DNA of 64,000 nucleotides from Nautilia profundicola AmH. Its GTDB lineage: Bacteria > Campylobacterota > Campylobacteria > Campylobacterales > Nautiliaceae. The DNA lies in the NCBI RefSeq assembly GCF_000021725.1, contig NC_012115.1, forward strand, positions 514,501 through 578,500. Direction: 5' to 3'. A model generated the notes under the pieces. That model did not search any database and was not told where the DNA came from. It saw nothing but the letters and a program-made list of their open reading frames with translations. This document shows positions 36,389 to 45,308 of this stretch, piece after piece (positions within the stretch are counted from its first letter, which is position 1; every line of letters begins with the position of its first letter). The position numbers and the translations under genes are program-made.

Positions 36389-37272
36389 AATTTCATACTT
36401 TTGCAGAAGAAATGCTTTTTTATCCTAAATGGTATCACTGGCCGTTAATTATTCTGCTACTTCCTTTTTCTTTAATCTATATGACGGTAATACATTTTAA
36501 GTTTCCAAGAAAATTTGAAGATTTGGGTATTCCGGTTGTGTCTATTGGAAATATAATAATCGGCGGCAGCGGTAAGACTCCTTTTTCGATAGCTCTTGCA
36601 AATGAGTTTGAAAGTTATAAACCGGCTGTGGTTTTAAGGGGTTACGGTAGGAATTCTAAAGGCCTTGAGGTTGTGAGTGAGTGGGGTGATATAGTAACGG
36701 ATGTAAAAACAAGCGGTGATGAGGCAATGGAAATAGCACTTAAGACAAAAGCGCTTGTGATTGTGAGTGAAGACAGAAAAAAAGGGATTTTAAAAGCAAA
36801 AGAGCTTGGTGCCGGTTTTGTGATACTTGACGACGGGTTTGACAAACCGTTTAAAAAATTAAACATCGTACTTGATCAAAAAATCAAAAACCCTTTTTGC
36901 ATACCTGCAGGCGGATACAGGTATCCAAGACTTGCTTTGAGATTTGCCGATTTGGTTTTGGAAGAGGGCAGGGATTTTAAAAGAAATGTAAGATGTCCCG
37001 AGGGTGATATGCTGATTTCAGCAATATCTAAACCCGAAAGACTTTTAAAGTACTGTAAAATGCCATATAAATTTTTCCCTGATCATTATGAGTTTAAACC
37101 TGAAGATATTGAGAAGTTTAAGGATAAAACGATCGTAACCACCATGAAAGATTATGTAAAACTTAAAGAATTTAACCTTAATTTAAAAGTGATTGAGTTA
37201 AATGTTGAGATAAATAAAGGGATTTTAAATCAAATCGAGCAATATTTGGTAAAATTACATAAAAAAGGCTGA
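36370..37272 (+). CDS. lpxK: Tetraacyldisaccharide 4'-kinase LpxK
   Basis: Phosphorylates the lipid A precursor at the 4' position, at the inner membrane. The 300-residue protein has an N-terminal membrane helix (WPLIILLLPFSLIYM), Walker A IGGSGKTP, VVLRGYGRNSKG, and the Asp-Asp pair of ILDDGF. The GTG start lies in a heptamer repeat; an ATG at 36412 (MLFYPKWYHW), closer to the conserved N-terminus, is an alternative. It is followed 2 bases later by the YfgM-like gene. Confidence 0.93.
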   Translation: MKNLKLKFHTFAEEMLFYPKWYHWPLIILLLPFSLIYMTVIHFKFPRKFEDLGIPVVSIGNIIIGGSGKTPFSIALANEFESYKPAVVLRGYGRNSKGLEVVSEWGDIVTDVKTSGDEAMEIALKTKALVIVSEDRKKGILKAKELGAGFVILDDGFDKPFKKLNIVLDQKIKNPFCIPAGGYRYPRLALRFADLVLEEGRDFKRNVRCPEGDMLISAISKPERLLKYCKMPYKFFPDHYEFKPEDIEKFKDKTIVTTMKDYVKLKEFNLNLKVIELNVEINKGILNQIEQYLVKLHKKG

Positions 37273-37274
37273 AA

Positions 37275-37832
37275 GTGGAGATTAAAGAAAAACTAAAACA
37301 GGAAGAGGAACTTTTAGTAAAAGTATTTAAACTTGAAAAATTTATAAAAAAATATAAAAAACAGATAATTGCCGGTGTAACAATCGCAGCGCTGATTTTA
37401 ATAGGTAATGCTGTATACGGGTATATTCAGACACAAAAACTGATATCTTCAAACAACGCTTTTGATACGTTAATGCAAAACCCTAACGATAAAGCCGCAC
37501 TTGAAAAAGTAAAATCAAATGAAAACCTGTATCAGGTCTATCTACTTCAAAGTGATAAAATTGAAGATTTGCAAAAAGTAACTGCACCTGAACTTAAAGC
37601 AATTGCCGCATATAAAATTGCAATGCTAAAAGGCGACAAACAATCACTTGAAAATTATCTTTTAAACCCAGATTATAAAATATTAAAAGATCCTGTGAGA
37701 GTCGCATTAATTAAAATATACTTAAAAGAGGGTAACCGTGAAAAAGCGAAAGAACTTTATACTCAGATTACCCCAAATTCAGAATTTGCCGCAATTGCAA
37801 AATTTTTATTGCATTACGGGATAGTTAAATGA
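37275..37832 (+). CDS. YfgM-like single-pass membrane protein
   Basis: A 185-residue protein: cytoplasmic N-terminus, one helix (IIAGVTIAALILIGNAVYGYI, residues about 36-56) and a periplasmic TPR-like helical region (LKAIAAYKIAMLKGD, VALIKIYLKEGNREKAKELY). This matches YfgM, an ancillary subunit of the SecYEG translocon. In E. coli yfgM lies directly before bamB, and here the next gene is a BamB-like lipoprotein, which supports the call. Start GTG. It overlaps the next gene by 4 bases. Confidence 0.78.
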   Translation: MEIKEKLKQEEELLVKVFKLEKFIKKYKKQIIAGVTIAALILIGNAVYGYIQTQKLISSNNAFDTLMQNPNDKAALEKVKSNENLYQVYLLQSDKIEDLQKVTAPELKAIAAYKIAMLKGDKQSLENYLLNPDYKILKDPVRVALIKIYLKEGNREKAKELYTQITPNSEFAAIAKFLLHYGIVK

Positions 37833-38836
37833 GATATCTTTTAATATTACTGGTTATTTTTTTTACGGGATGTTCTGTTAAGGTTTATGAACCTAAAAAA
37901 ACAGAACATAAAAAACTTCCTGTAAACAATGAGTACAAGTCTTTAAGCGAATATACAAAAAATACATTAACGTTTTCTACGTTAAAATTAAAATACGTTA
38001 AAAAAAGTGATATTCTCGATGACGGTATTAGGGTTGAAAAAGTATATTTTGATAAAAAAGGTAATGAATTAGGAAAATTTATAAAAATAAATAAAGATTT
38101 AGCCGTTAGCGGCAAAAAACTTTATGTGATTTCTCAAAAAAAAGTTTACGAACTTCCTTTTTTAATTTTTAGTGCAACAAGAAAAGACAATCTTGTCGCA
38201 GTTGTTTTTGAAAACGGAAAATATGGTGTTTATGATTTAAATAATAAAAAAATGAAATTCATTTTTGAAGGTGACGGAGTTTTGAGTGTTAGATATTTAC
38301 ATGCCCAGCCTCTTTTTTATAAAGATCTGATTTTATATCCTTTGTTGACCGGAAATGTTGCAGTTGTGGAGTTAAACAACGGAAAATATATAAGAAGTCT
38401 GAATATTTCACAAAACCAGTTTAATGATAACGTTATATTTTTAAAAATAGTAAATAATCAGCTTTTCATGGCAACACCGAGTAAATTGATACTTTTTAAT
38501 CCTTCTTATTTAATAGATTATAAAGCTGATATTAAACATATTATCGATTATGATGGTTGTCTTTATATTTTTACTGCCGATGGGACTATTATTAAGCTTG
38601 ACAGCAATTTAAAAGAGTTAAAAAAAGTAAAGCTTCCATATGCAAGTTTTTTTGCTCCGAGCGTATGTAACGGTAACATATGGACTGTGGAAAGAGGAGG
38701 ATATTTATTAAAAATAACTCCTGAACTTAATGTAACGGTATATACCGGGAATGATTTTCAAACTCAATATAATGAACAGCTTAAACTTGACGGTTGTAGA
38801 ATTTATAATGCAGATAAGGTTTTTATGATTGAGTAG
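37829..38836 (+). CDS. BamB-like lipoprotein
   Basis: A 335-residue lipoprotein (lipobox VIFFTGC, Cys at 15) with a beta-propeller-like C-terminal part: repeated strand pairs such as KLYVISQKKVYELPF, KYGVYDLNNKKMKFIFEG and GNIWTVERGGYLLKI. Propeller fold, lipidation and the YfgM-like neighbour point to BamB, a subunit of the outer-membrane barrel assembly machine. Sequence match to classic BamB is weak by eye. The end overlaps xerH by 8 bases. Confidence 0.72.
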   Translation: MRYLLILLVIFFTGCSVKVYEPKKTEHKKLPVNNEYKSLSEYTKNTLTFSTLKLKYVKKSDILDDGIRVEKVYFDKKGNELGKFIKINKDLAVSGKKLYVISQKKVYELPFLIFSATRKDNLVAVVFENGKYGVYDLNNKKMKFIFEGDGVLSVRYLHAQPLFYKDLILYPLLTGNVAVVELNNGKYIRSLNISQNQFNDNVIFLKIVNNQLFMATPSKLILFNPSYLIDYKADIKHIIDYDGCLYIFTADGTIIKLDSNLKELKKVKLPYASFFAPSVCNGNIWTVERGGYLLKITPELNVTVYTGNDFQTQYNEQLKLDGCRIYNADKVFMIE

Positions 38837-39656
38837 GTACTTAGAAGCGTTTTTAGAATATTTACAGATAAATAAAGGCGTAAGTAAAAACACATATGAA
38901 GCATATAAAAGAGATTTGCTTCAGTTTGAAGAATATATAAAAAAACCTATTATCGAAGCAGATAATATGGATATTATTTCCTTTCTTTCTTCCATTGGCA
39001 ATAAACGCTCTTTAAATAGAAAACTAAGTTCAATAAATTCTTTTTTTGATTTTGCATACAAACACGGAATGAGTGACACCAAACATAAAATCAAACAGGC
39101 AAAAATTCCAAAAACTTTACCTAAGTTTTTAACTAAAGAAGAAATTTTAAATGCGATTAAAAATATAAAACCTGAAAAATGGTTTGATTTAAGGGATAAG
39201 TCGTTAATTCTTTTTATTTATGCAACCGGTCTTAGAATTAGTGAAGCTTTAAATACTAAAATAAGTGATATAGAAAACGGCTGGGTAAAAGTAACCATGG
39301 CAAAAGGTGAAAAGCAAAGGATTGTTCCGATTGCAAAAGTGGCACTTGACGCTATTGAAGAATATCTTAAAAAAAGGCCATGTCAGAGTGAATATCTGTT
39401 TGTGAATAAAGACTGCAAACCTTTAAGCAGAATTAGCGCTTTTAATATAACTAAAAAATATTTAAACGTTTCACCTCATGTTTTAAGACATTCATTTGCA
39501 ACAGCTCTTGTTTTAGGCGGTGCGGATTTGAGGGTGGTTCAGGAACTTTTAGGACATTCTTCGTTAAATACCACACAGATTTATACACATATTCAAAAAG
39601 AGAATTTAAAAGATACGGTAATAAAATATCATCCTCTTGAATTAATGGAGAATTGA
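38829..39656 (+). CDS. xerH: Tyrosine recombinase XerH/XerC type
   Basis: Resolves chromosome dimers at a dif site. The 275-residue enzyme has an N-terminal SAM-like core-binding domain (1-90) and a catalytic domain with Arg135 (TGLRISE), Lys159-162, His217 and Arg220 (HVLRH), His243 (GHSSLNTTQIY) and the nucleophile Tyr252. Campylobacterota use a single XerH recombinase, so that symbol fits; XerC/D is the alternative. TTG start overlaps the BamB-like gene by 8 bases. The last codons and stop lie within a heptamer repeat. Confidence 0.93.
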   Translation: MSRYLEAFLEYLQINKGVSKNTYEAYKRDLLQFEEYIKKPIIEADNMDIISFLSSIGNKRSLNRKLSSINSFFDFAYKHGMSDTKHKIKQAKIPKTLPKFLTKEEILNAIKNIKPEKWFDLRDKSLILFIYATGLRISEALNTKISDIENGWVKVTMAKGEKQRIVPIAKVALDAIEEYLKKRPCQSEYLFVNKDCKPLSRISAFNITKKYLNVSPHVLRHSFATALVLGGADLRVVQELLGHSSLNTTQIYTHIQKENLKDTVIKYHPLELMEN

Positions 39657-39676
39657 GAATGGAAAAAGGAGAATTT
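39645..39676 (+). repeat. Heptamer repeat at the xerH junction (module copy 3)
   Basis: ATGGAGAATTGAGAATGG then AAAAAGGAGAATTTAAAG. The third exact copy of GGAGAATTGAGAATG is at 39647-39661. Here the repeat also encodes the last xerH residues (MEN) and its TGA stop, so one 15-mer ends one gene and starts the next. Confidence 0.85.
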
Positions 39677-39982
39677 AAAGAGTTAATAGAACTACTTATG
39701 AAAAATGATCTTATCTGTAAAAAATTAAATGAAATTAAATTAAATACGAGAAAAAAATTAAAAGCTTATTTGGGAGTAAATTTAAAAAATGAATACTGTT
39801 TTGTTTTAAAACTTGACAAAAAAAGCAGGTTTTTAAGTAAAGATATCGATGTCTTGTATGAATTTTTGCCCAAAGAGATAAACTTCAGGTATAAAAAGAA
39901 AATCTTGATTTTAAACGGGCCTATTTGCTCTAAAGCAAAAGAGAAAATAAACGATTGGAAGATTATAAATGGTGCTGGTTGA
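39659..39982 (+). CDS. Unknown small protein between xerH and coaX
   Basis: A 107-residue basic protein with mixed helix and strand (FKELIELLMKNDLICKK, KLKAYLGVNLKNEYCFVLKL, KKILILNGPICSKAKEKI). No family is recognised. ATG 39659 is preferred over the in-frame TTG at 39653 because GGAG is 8 bases upstream. Its last 14 bases overlap coaX, so translation is coupled. The segment KKILILNGPICSKA is the most conserved-looking part. The function is not known. Confidence 0.78.
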   Translation: MEKGEFKELIELLMKNDLICKKLNEIKLNTRKKLKAYLGVNLKNEYCFVLKLDKKSRFLSKDIDVLYEFLPKEINFRYKKKILILNGPICSKAKEKINDWKIINGAG

Positions 39983-40577
39983 TATAGGCAATACTAATTA
40001 TCATATATATAAAGACGGAAACATAACACACATAAAAAACATCTGTTCTTTTGAGGAGAAAGTATATTATATAAGCGTCAATAATGAAAAAGAAAAAGAC
40101 TTACTTATAAAAAATCCTCATGCGATTAATTTAAAAAATTACGTCAAGTTTAAAACCAGATATGAAGGCCTCGGAATAGACAGGATAATGGCATGCAAAA
40201 GTATAAAAGACGGAGTGGTTGTTGATGCAGGAAGTGCCATTACTGTTGATATTATGGAAAACGCCAGACATTTAGGTGGTTTTATATCTCCCGGGATTTA
40301 TGCTTTTAAAAAAGCTTTTGGTACAATTTCAGAAGTTTTAAAATTAGAACCTTTACCGCTAAAAAATAATTTACCTAATTCTACTGATGAAGCATTGAAC
40401 TGGGGCAGTATAGGCGCAGTTAAATGTTTGATAGAAAAAGTGGCTGAAAATAAAAAAATATATTTTACCGGCGGTGATGGTAAGTTTTTGTGCAATATGT
40501 TTGAAAAGTCCGAATATATTGATGATTTGGTGTTTAGAGGAATGATGATAACAATAAAGGAAATGGAGAAAAAATGA
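39969..40577 (+). CDS. coaX: Type III pantothenate kinase CoaX
   Basis: First step of coenzyme A synthesis: phosphorylates pantothenate. The 202-residue protein has the phosphate-binding DIGNTNYH near the N-terminus, GLGIDRIMACKS, GVVVDAGSAITVDIM and GGFISPGI, all CoaX hallmarks, plus FTGGDGKFL near the C-terminus. Slightly shorter than the usual 240-260 residues. It overlaps hisG by 4 bases. Confidence 0.94.
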   Translation: MVLVDIGNTNYHIYKDGNITHIKNICSFEEKVYYISVNNEKEKDLLIKNPHAINLKNYVKFKTRYEGLGIDRIMACKSIKDGVVVDAGSAITVDIMENARHLGGFISPGIYAFKKAFGTISEVLKLEPLPLKNNLPNSTDEALNWGSIGAVKCLIEKVAENKKIYFTGGDGKFLCNMFEKSEYIDDLVFRGMMITIKEMEKK

Positions 40578-41191
40578 GTTTAACGATTGCTTTGCCAAAA
40601 GGTAGGATTGCTGAAGAGGTTTTAAATATTTTTAAGAAAATTTTTAATGAAGACTTTGAGTTTGAAAACAGAAAACTTATTTTAAGAAAAGCGGGATTTA
40701 CATTTTTAAATGTTAGAAACTGGGATGTTGCGGCTTATGTCGAGAACCAGGCGGCTGATATAGGTGTAGTGGGATTTGATGTTTTGGAAGAGCTTGAGAG
40801 TGATGTACTTGAACTTATGGATTTGGGACTTGGAAAATGCCGTGTTAGTGTAGCCGGTATAAAAGGTGATGAGAGTTATAAAGATAAAACTGAAATAAAA
40901 GTGGCGAGTAAACTTCAAAATATAGCAAAAAAATATTTTTCTAAAAAAGGAATTCCTGCAAGTGTAATCAAACTTAACGGTTCAATTGAATTGGCTCCGC
41001 TTGTAGGGCTTAGTGATGTTATTGTCGATATTGTAGAAACGGGGAGCACATTAAAAGAAAACGGTCTTGAGGAAAAAGAAGTTATCATGAGCTCAAGTGC
41101 GAGACTTATAGCAAACAAAAACTCGTTTATTGAAAAAAAAGAAGAAATTATTGACATTTTGGAAAAAGTAAAGGCTGTGTATGGGGCTTGA
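40574..41191 (+). CDS. hisG: ATP phosphoribosyltransferase HisG (short form)
   Basis: First step of histidine synthesis. The 205-residue protein is the short HisG form that lacks the C-terminal regulatory domain and therefore normally needs HisZ, which is not in this window. Motifs: LTIALPKGRIAEEVL, the AADIGVVGFDVL segment, and DVIVDIVETGSTLKENGL at the PRPP-binding site. The ribosome-binding AAAGGAAATGGAG lies within coaX. It overlaps the next gene by 11 bases. Confidence 0.96.
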   Translation: MSLTIALPKGRIAEEVLNIFKKIFNEDFEFENRKLILRKAGFTFLNVRNWDVAAYVENQAADIGVVGFDVLEELESDVLELMDLGLGKCRVSVAGIKGDESYKDKTEIKVASKLQNIAKKYFSKKGIPASVIKLNGSIELAPLVGLSDVIVDIVETGSTLKENGLEEKEVIMSSSARLIANKNSFIEKKEEIIDILEKVKAVYGA

Positions 41192-41852
41192 GCTGTATGG
41201 GAGGATTGAAGATCTTTTTTTGGATAAAGAAGCTGCACATATTTTATGGAGTAAATTCATTTCGATATTAATTAACCTTGATGTTAAGAATGTAATTGAT
41301 ATTGGTTGTGGTAGTGGTGATTTTTGTGAGCTTGCTTCACTTAGCGGGTTAAAAATAAAAGGAATCGATTTAAGTCATACTCAGATTGAGCGGGCAAAAA
41401 ATAAATGTGATTGTGAAGTAAAAAATGTTTGCGACTTGAAAGAAACCTTTGATGCCGGAGTGGCTATTTTTGATGTTATAAACTATATGAATGATAAAGA
41501 ATTGAGAGAGTTTTTTAAATGTGTTGAAAATGTAGTTGAGAGGTATTTTATATTTGATGCAAACAGCTTTTTTGCGATGAACGACCTTGCAATAGGAACG
41601 CTTAAAGCAGAAGATGAAAAAAGGTTCGGGGTACTTTATTCCGATTTTGAAGATGATATTTTAACAACTGAGATTACACTATTTGAAAAAGAAGGCGACT
41701 GCTATAAAAAATCACAGGCTAATATTGTCCAGTATTATCATAGTGTGGAAAAACTCTGTAAAATGACAAACATGAAACTTATAAATAAAATTCCGGTGTC
41801 ACTTTACGGCAGCGGAGAAATAGAAAAGTGGATTTTAGTATTTGAGAAATAA
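41181..41852 (+). CDS. Class I SAM-dependent methyltransferase
   Basis: A 223-residue protein with motif I VIDIGCGSGDFCELAS, acidic motif II GIDLSHTQIERAK, and FDAGVAIFDVINYM as post-II strand. The C-terminal half (YFIFDANSFFAM) resembles small-molecule methyltransferases. The substrate is unknown. It starts inside hisG and ends exactly at the convergent nth gene. Confidence 0.85.
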   Translation: MGLELYGRIEDLFLDKEAAHILWSKFISILINLDVKNVIDIGCGSGDFCELASLSGLKIKGIDLSHTQIERAKNKCDCEVKNVCDLKETFDAGVAIFDVINYMNDKELREFFKCVENVVERYFIFDANSFFAMNDLAIGTLKAEDEKRFGVLYSDFEDDILTTEITLFEKEGDCYKKSQANIVQYYHSVEKLCKMTNMKLINKIPVSLYGSGEIEKWILVFEK

Positions 41853-42497
41853 TTATTTTGCTTTAAAACTTTCTTTAGTAACGCAAAAATCTGGAACAAA
41901 GCATTTTTCACATTTCGGATTTTTTGCGGTACATATGTATCTTCCGAATAGGACAAATCCCTGATGTAATTCGTTAAGGTCCGTTTTAAAAGCTTCAACT
42001 AAGTCTTTTTCAGTCTGCTCAACAGTTTTCGCATCCGTAATTCCGAGTCTGTGAACTACTCTGAATACGTGAGTATCCACCGCCATTCTGTTTTCTCCGT
42101 TTAATTCTATTAAAAATACGTTTGCGGTTTTATTGCCAACACCAGGAAGTTTAATTAACTCTTTGTGATCATGTGGAATTTTACAGTTGAATTTATCTCT
42201 TACTATTTTTGCCATTTCTATTATATTTTTGGCTTTATTGTTAAAAAAAGAGCATGATTTAATTATATTTTTTACATCATCAATATTTGCGCACGCTAAA
42301 CTTTTTATATCAGGATATTTTTTAAAAAGTTCCGGTGTAATGATATTTACTCTTTTATCTGTACATTGTGCACTTAAAATTATTGCAATCAATAACTCAT
42401 AGTCGTTTTTGTAATTTAGTTCCGTCTGACTTCCTTTATAATGTTCTAAAAAGCGTCTTTTTATTTCTTCAAGCTCTTCAGGTGTTCTTAATACCAT
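41853..42497 (-). CDS. nth: Endonuclease III Nth
   Basis: DNA glycosylase/AP lyase for oxidised pyrimidines. The 214-residue protein has the helix-hairpin-helix LPGVGNKTANVFL with the catalytic lysine of the preceding GNKTA, the catalytic aspartate in MAVDTHVFRV and a C-terminal [4Fe-4S] ligand set (CTAKNPKCEKCFVPDFC). Length is standard. It is convergent with the methyltransferase gene without an intervening base and divergent from yebC. Confidence 0.96.
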   Translation of the reverse strand: MVLRTPEELEEIKRRFLEHYKGSQTELNYKNDYELLIAIILSAQCTDKRVNIITPELFKKYPDIKSLACANIDDVKNIIKSCSFFNNKAKNIIEMAKIVRDKFNCKIPHDHKELIKLPGVGNKTANVFLIELNGENRMAVDTHVFRVVHRLGITDAKTVEQTEKDLVEAFKTDLNELHQGFVLFGRYICTAKNPKCEKCFVPDFCVTKESFKAK

Positions 42498-42563
42498 ATT
42501 GCTTCTCCTTTAAGTGTTATATAAATGATTTTTATACTTGGTATTTATAAATGAGTTTTATAG

Positions 42564-42569
42564 TATAAT
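42564..42569 (+). promoter_or_regulatory. -10 box of yebC
   Basis: TATAAT (in TAGTATAATAAC), 26 bases before the ATG, followed by the ribosome-binding site AAAGGAGAA. Confidence 0.5.
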
Positions 42570-42595
42570 AACAAATATTTTAGCAAAGGAGAATT

Positions 42596-43312
42596 ATGGC
42601 TGGACATAATAAATGGTCTAAAGTAAAACATATAAAAGCAAAAGAAGATGCTAAAAAATCTAAAATTTTCACAAAACACGTAAGAGCAATAATGACAGCA
42701 GCAAGACAGGGAGGAGGGAATCCTGATACGAACGCTGCTTTAAGACTTGCGGTTGAGAGAGCAAAAGCTGACTCAATGCCTATGCAAAATATCCAAAGAG
42801 CAATAGATAAAGCGACAGGAAATCTTGACGGGGTTACTTTAAGCGAAGTGAGCTACGAAGGATACGGTCCTGGCGGGGTAGCTATTATGGTTGAGTGTCT
42901 TACAGATAACAAAAATAGAACCGTGGCGGAAATAAGACACGCGTTTAAAAAAGCCGGAGGAAGCCTCGGAACAAGCGGAAGCGTAGCTTGGATGTTTGAA
43001 AAAAAAGGTATTGTAGTAGTTAACAGAAGCGATAAAGATGATGAAGTTATGGAAACGGCTATTGAGTCGGGAGCTGAAGATATTAAAGAACTGAATGAAG
43101 TACTCGTAATTGAAACAGCTCCGGAAGATTTTAATAACGTTTTGGAAGCCGTGAATAATATAGATGGTATTGAAATATTAGAAAGTAACGTTCAGCTTGT
43201 AGCGACAAATGAAAGTGAAGTGGATGATGAAACTGCTGAAAAAGTAGAAAAACTTATAGAAGTTCTTGAAGAACTTGACGATGTTCAAAATGTAATACAC
43301 AATATGGCGTAA
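42596..43312 (+). CDS. YebC/PmpR-family regulator
   Basis: A 238-residue protein with the family start [20 protein letters not shown], then [30 protein letters not shown] and [13 protein letters not shown]. YebC proteins have been described as transcription regulators and, more recently, as factors that help ribosomes through difficult stretches. It is transcribed alone, since a -10 box for the next gene follows its stop. Confidence 0.95.
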
Positions 43313-43318
43313 TTAAGG

Positions 43319-43324
43319 TATAAT
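43319..43324 (+). promoter_or_regulatory. -10 box of the parvulin gene
   Basis: TATAAT starts 7 bases after the yebC stop and 49 bases before the parvulin ATG, which is preceded by AAGGAG. Confidence 0.5.
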
Positions 43325-43372
43325 TAACGTTAAACAAATACAATAAATAAAATAAAAAAACAAGGAGAATTT

Positions 43373-44233
43373 ATGAAAAAAATAGTATTAGGTGGATTAA
43401 TAGCGGCAGCTGCATTTGCATTTCCTGGAATGCAAGGTGGTATGGGAAATGCATCAATGACGGGAAAACCTATGAAAGGTTTAACGGATAATACTGTTGT
43501 TGCAACAATTGACGGTAAAAAAGTTACAGTAAAAGATGTTAATAATTTTTTACAAGGAATGACAGCTGATAACAGAATCAGATTACAAGATTTACCTGCT
43601 CAGCACGTAGGTCAGTTTGTAAAACAGTATGTTGATACTATGGTTTTATATAAAAAAGCTAAAAGTGTGGAAAAAACTCCTCAATTCCAAGCGCTTGTTA
43701 AAAAAATGGCGGTTGATTACTGGCTTAAGCAAAAACTTAACAATATGAAAATTTCTGATGCGGAAGTTAAAAAATTCTATGAAGAAAACAAAGATATATA
43801 TTTTAAAACTACTCCAAAAGTTAAAGCAAGACATATTGTTGTAAAAGACGAAAAAACAGCTGAAAAGTTAATTAACGAATTAAAAGGACTTCATGGTAAA
43901 GCGCTTGAAGAAAAATTTGCAGAACTTGCAAAAAAATATTCAACAGGACCTACAAAAGTTAACGGTGGAGAGCTTGGATGGTTTGATCCAAAACAAATGG
44001 TTCAACCGTTTGCAGAAGCTGTAAATAAAATGAAACCAGGTGAATTAACACTTAAACCTGTTAAAACAAGATTCGGATATCATGTAATTTTAGTAGAAGA
44101 AAAAAATGAAAAAAATTATATGCCTCTAAATGAAGTAAAACTTCAAATTATCGAATATCTAAAAAGAGCTAAATTACAAAAAGAAATTCAAAAACTTAAA
44201 GATTCTTCAAAAGTAGACATTAAAGTTAAATAA
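43373..44233 (+). CDS. Periplasmic parvulin-type peptidyl-prolyl isomerase (PEB4/SurA-like)
   Basis: A 286-residue chaperone-isomerase. Signal peptide about 1-17 (AAAAFAFP), a SurA N-like helical region (about 45-135) and a parvulin domain at about 150-255 (KARHIVVKDEKTAEKLI, NGGELGWFDPKQMVQPFAEA, TRFGYHVILVEE). This is the layout of Campylobacter PEB4 and Helicobacter HP0175, which help fold outer-membrane proteins. It lies 10 bases upstream of the aldolase gene and may be co-transcribed, as in other Campylobacterota. Confidence 0.93.
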   Translation: MKKIVLGGLIAAAAFAFPGMQGGMGNASMTGKPMKGLTDNTVVATIDGKKVTVKDVNNFLQGMTADNRIRLQDLPAQHVGQFVKQYVDTMVLYKKAKSVEKTPQFQALVKKMAVDYWLKQKLNNMKISDAEVKKFYEENKDIYFKTTPKVKARHIVVKDEKTAEKLINELKGLHGKALEEKFAELAKKYSTGPTKVNGGELGWFDPKQMVQPFAEAVNKMKPGELTLKPVKTRFGYHVILVEEKNEKNYMPLNEVKLQIIEYLKRAKLQKEIQKLKDSSKVDIKVK

Positions 44234-44243
44234 GGAGGCTTAA

Positions 44244-45308
44244 ATGGATTTTAGTTTTGTAAAGCCTGGTGTTTTAAGCGGTAGTGAAGCTGCTAAAGTA
44301 CTTGATTACTGCAAAGAAAAAGGATTTGCTCTTCCTGCAATAAACGTAGTTGGTACAAACTCAGTAAATGCAGTAATGGAAGCGGCAAAAGAAGTAAACC
44401 TTCCTATTATTATCCAGTTCAGTAACGGCGGAGCTCATTTCTGGGCCGGTAAAGGTCTTGACAATGAAGGTCAAAAAGCTGCTGTTCTTGGTGCTATTGC
44501 AGGAGCAAAACATATTCATACTTTAGCTGAAGCTTACGGAATTCCTGTAATTCTTCACACAGACCATGCGGCAAGAAAACTTTTGCCTTGGATTGACGGA
44601 CTAATTGAAGCAAACGCTAAACACAAAGAAAAATACGGTAAACCTCTTTTCAGTTCACACATGCTTGATTTAAGCGAAGAGCCTCTTGAACAGAATGTTC
44701 AAACATGTAAAGAGTACCTTAAAAAATTAAGCGCGCTTGATATTATGCTTGAAATCGAGCTTGGTGTAACAGGCGGAGAAGAAGACGGCGTGGACAATAC
44801 AGGAATCGACAACTCAAAACTTTACACTCAGCCTGAAGACGTTGCATATGCGTATAAAGAGCTTAGCGAAGTGAGCGACCTTTTCACAATTGCGGCAAGT
44901 TTCGGAAATGTTCACGGTGTATACAAACCTGGGCACGTTAAACTTGAACCGATAATTCTTAAAAATTCTCAGGAATATGTAAAAAAAGAATTTAATTTAA
45001 GTGACGATAAACCTATCAGATTCGTATTCCACGGAGGAAGCGGTAGTGAACTTTCTAAAATTCATGAAGCAATTGACTACGGTGTTGTAAAAATGAATAT
45101 CGATACCGATACTCAGTGGGCGTTCTGGGCAGGAGTTAAGGGTTATATTGAAAAATTCAAAGACTACCTTCAAAGTCAGATCGGTAACCCTGAAGGTGAA
45201 GATAAACCTAATAAAAAATACTACGATCCGAGAAAATGGCTAAGAGAGGGTGAAAAATCGATGAAAAACAGAGTAATCGAAGCGTATAAAGATTTAAGAG
45301 CAATCTAA
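44244..45308 (+). CDS. fba: Class II fructose-bisphosphate aldolase
   Basis: Cleaves or forms fructose 1,6-bisphosphate; in an autotroph mainly for gluconeogenesis. The 354-residue protein has the zinc ligands in ILHTDHAARKLLPW and HGVYKPGHVKL, the FHGGSGSE loop and NIDTDTQWAFW. Length matches the class IIA (FbaA) type. AAGGAGG precedes the ATG. Its stop overlaps the next start by one base. Confidence 0.96.
   Translation: MDFSFVKPGVLSGSEAAKVLDYCKEKGFALPAINVVGTNSVNAVMEAAKEVNLPIIIQFSNGGAHFWAGKGLDNEGQKAAVLGAIAGAKHIHTLAEAYGIPVILHTDHAARKLLPWIDGLIEANAKHKEKYGKPLFSSHMLDLSEEPLEQNVQTCKEYLKKLSALDIMLEIELGVTGGEEDGVDNTGIDNSKLYTQPEDVAYAYKELSEVSDLFTIAASFGNVHGVYKPGHVKLEPIILKNSQEYVKKEFNLSDDKPIRFVFHGGSGSELSKIHEAIDYGVVKMNIDTDTQWAFWAGVKGYIEKFKDYLQSQIGNPEGEDKPNKKYYDPRKWLREGEKSMKNRVIEAYKDLRAI

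Noticed and set aside
38829-39656. XerH as an integrase of a mobile element
   Set aside because: No attachment-site repeats, other phage genes or composition shift surround it; it lies in a housekeeping operon.
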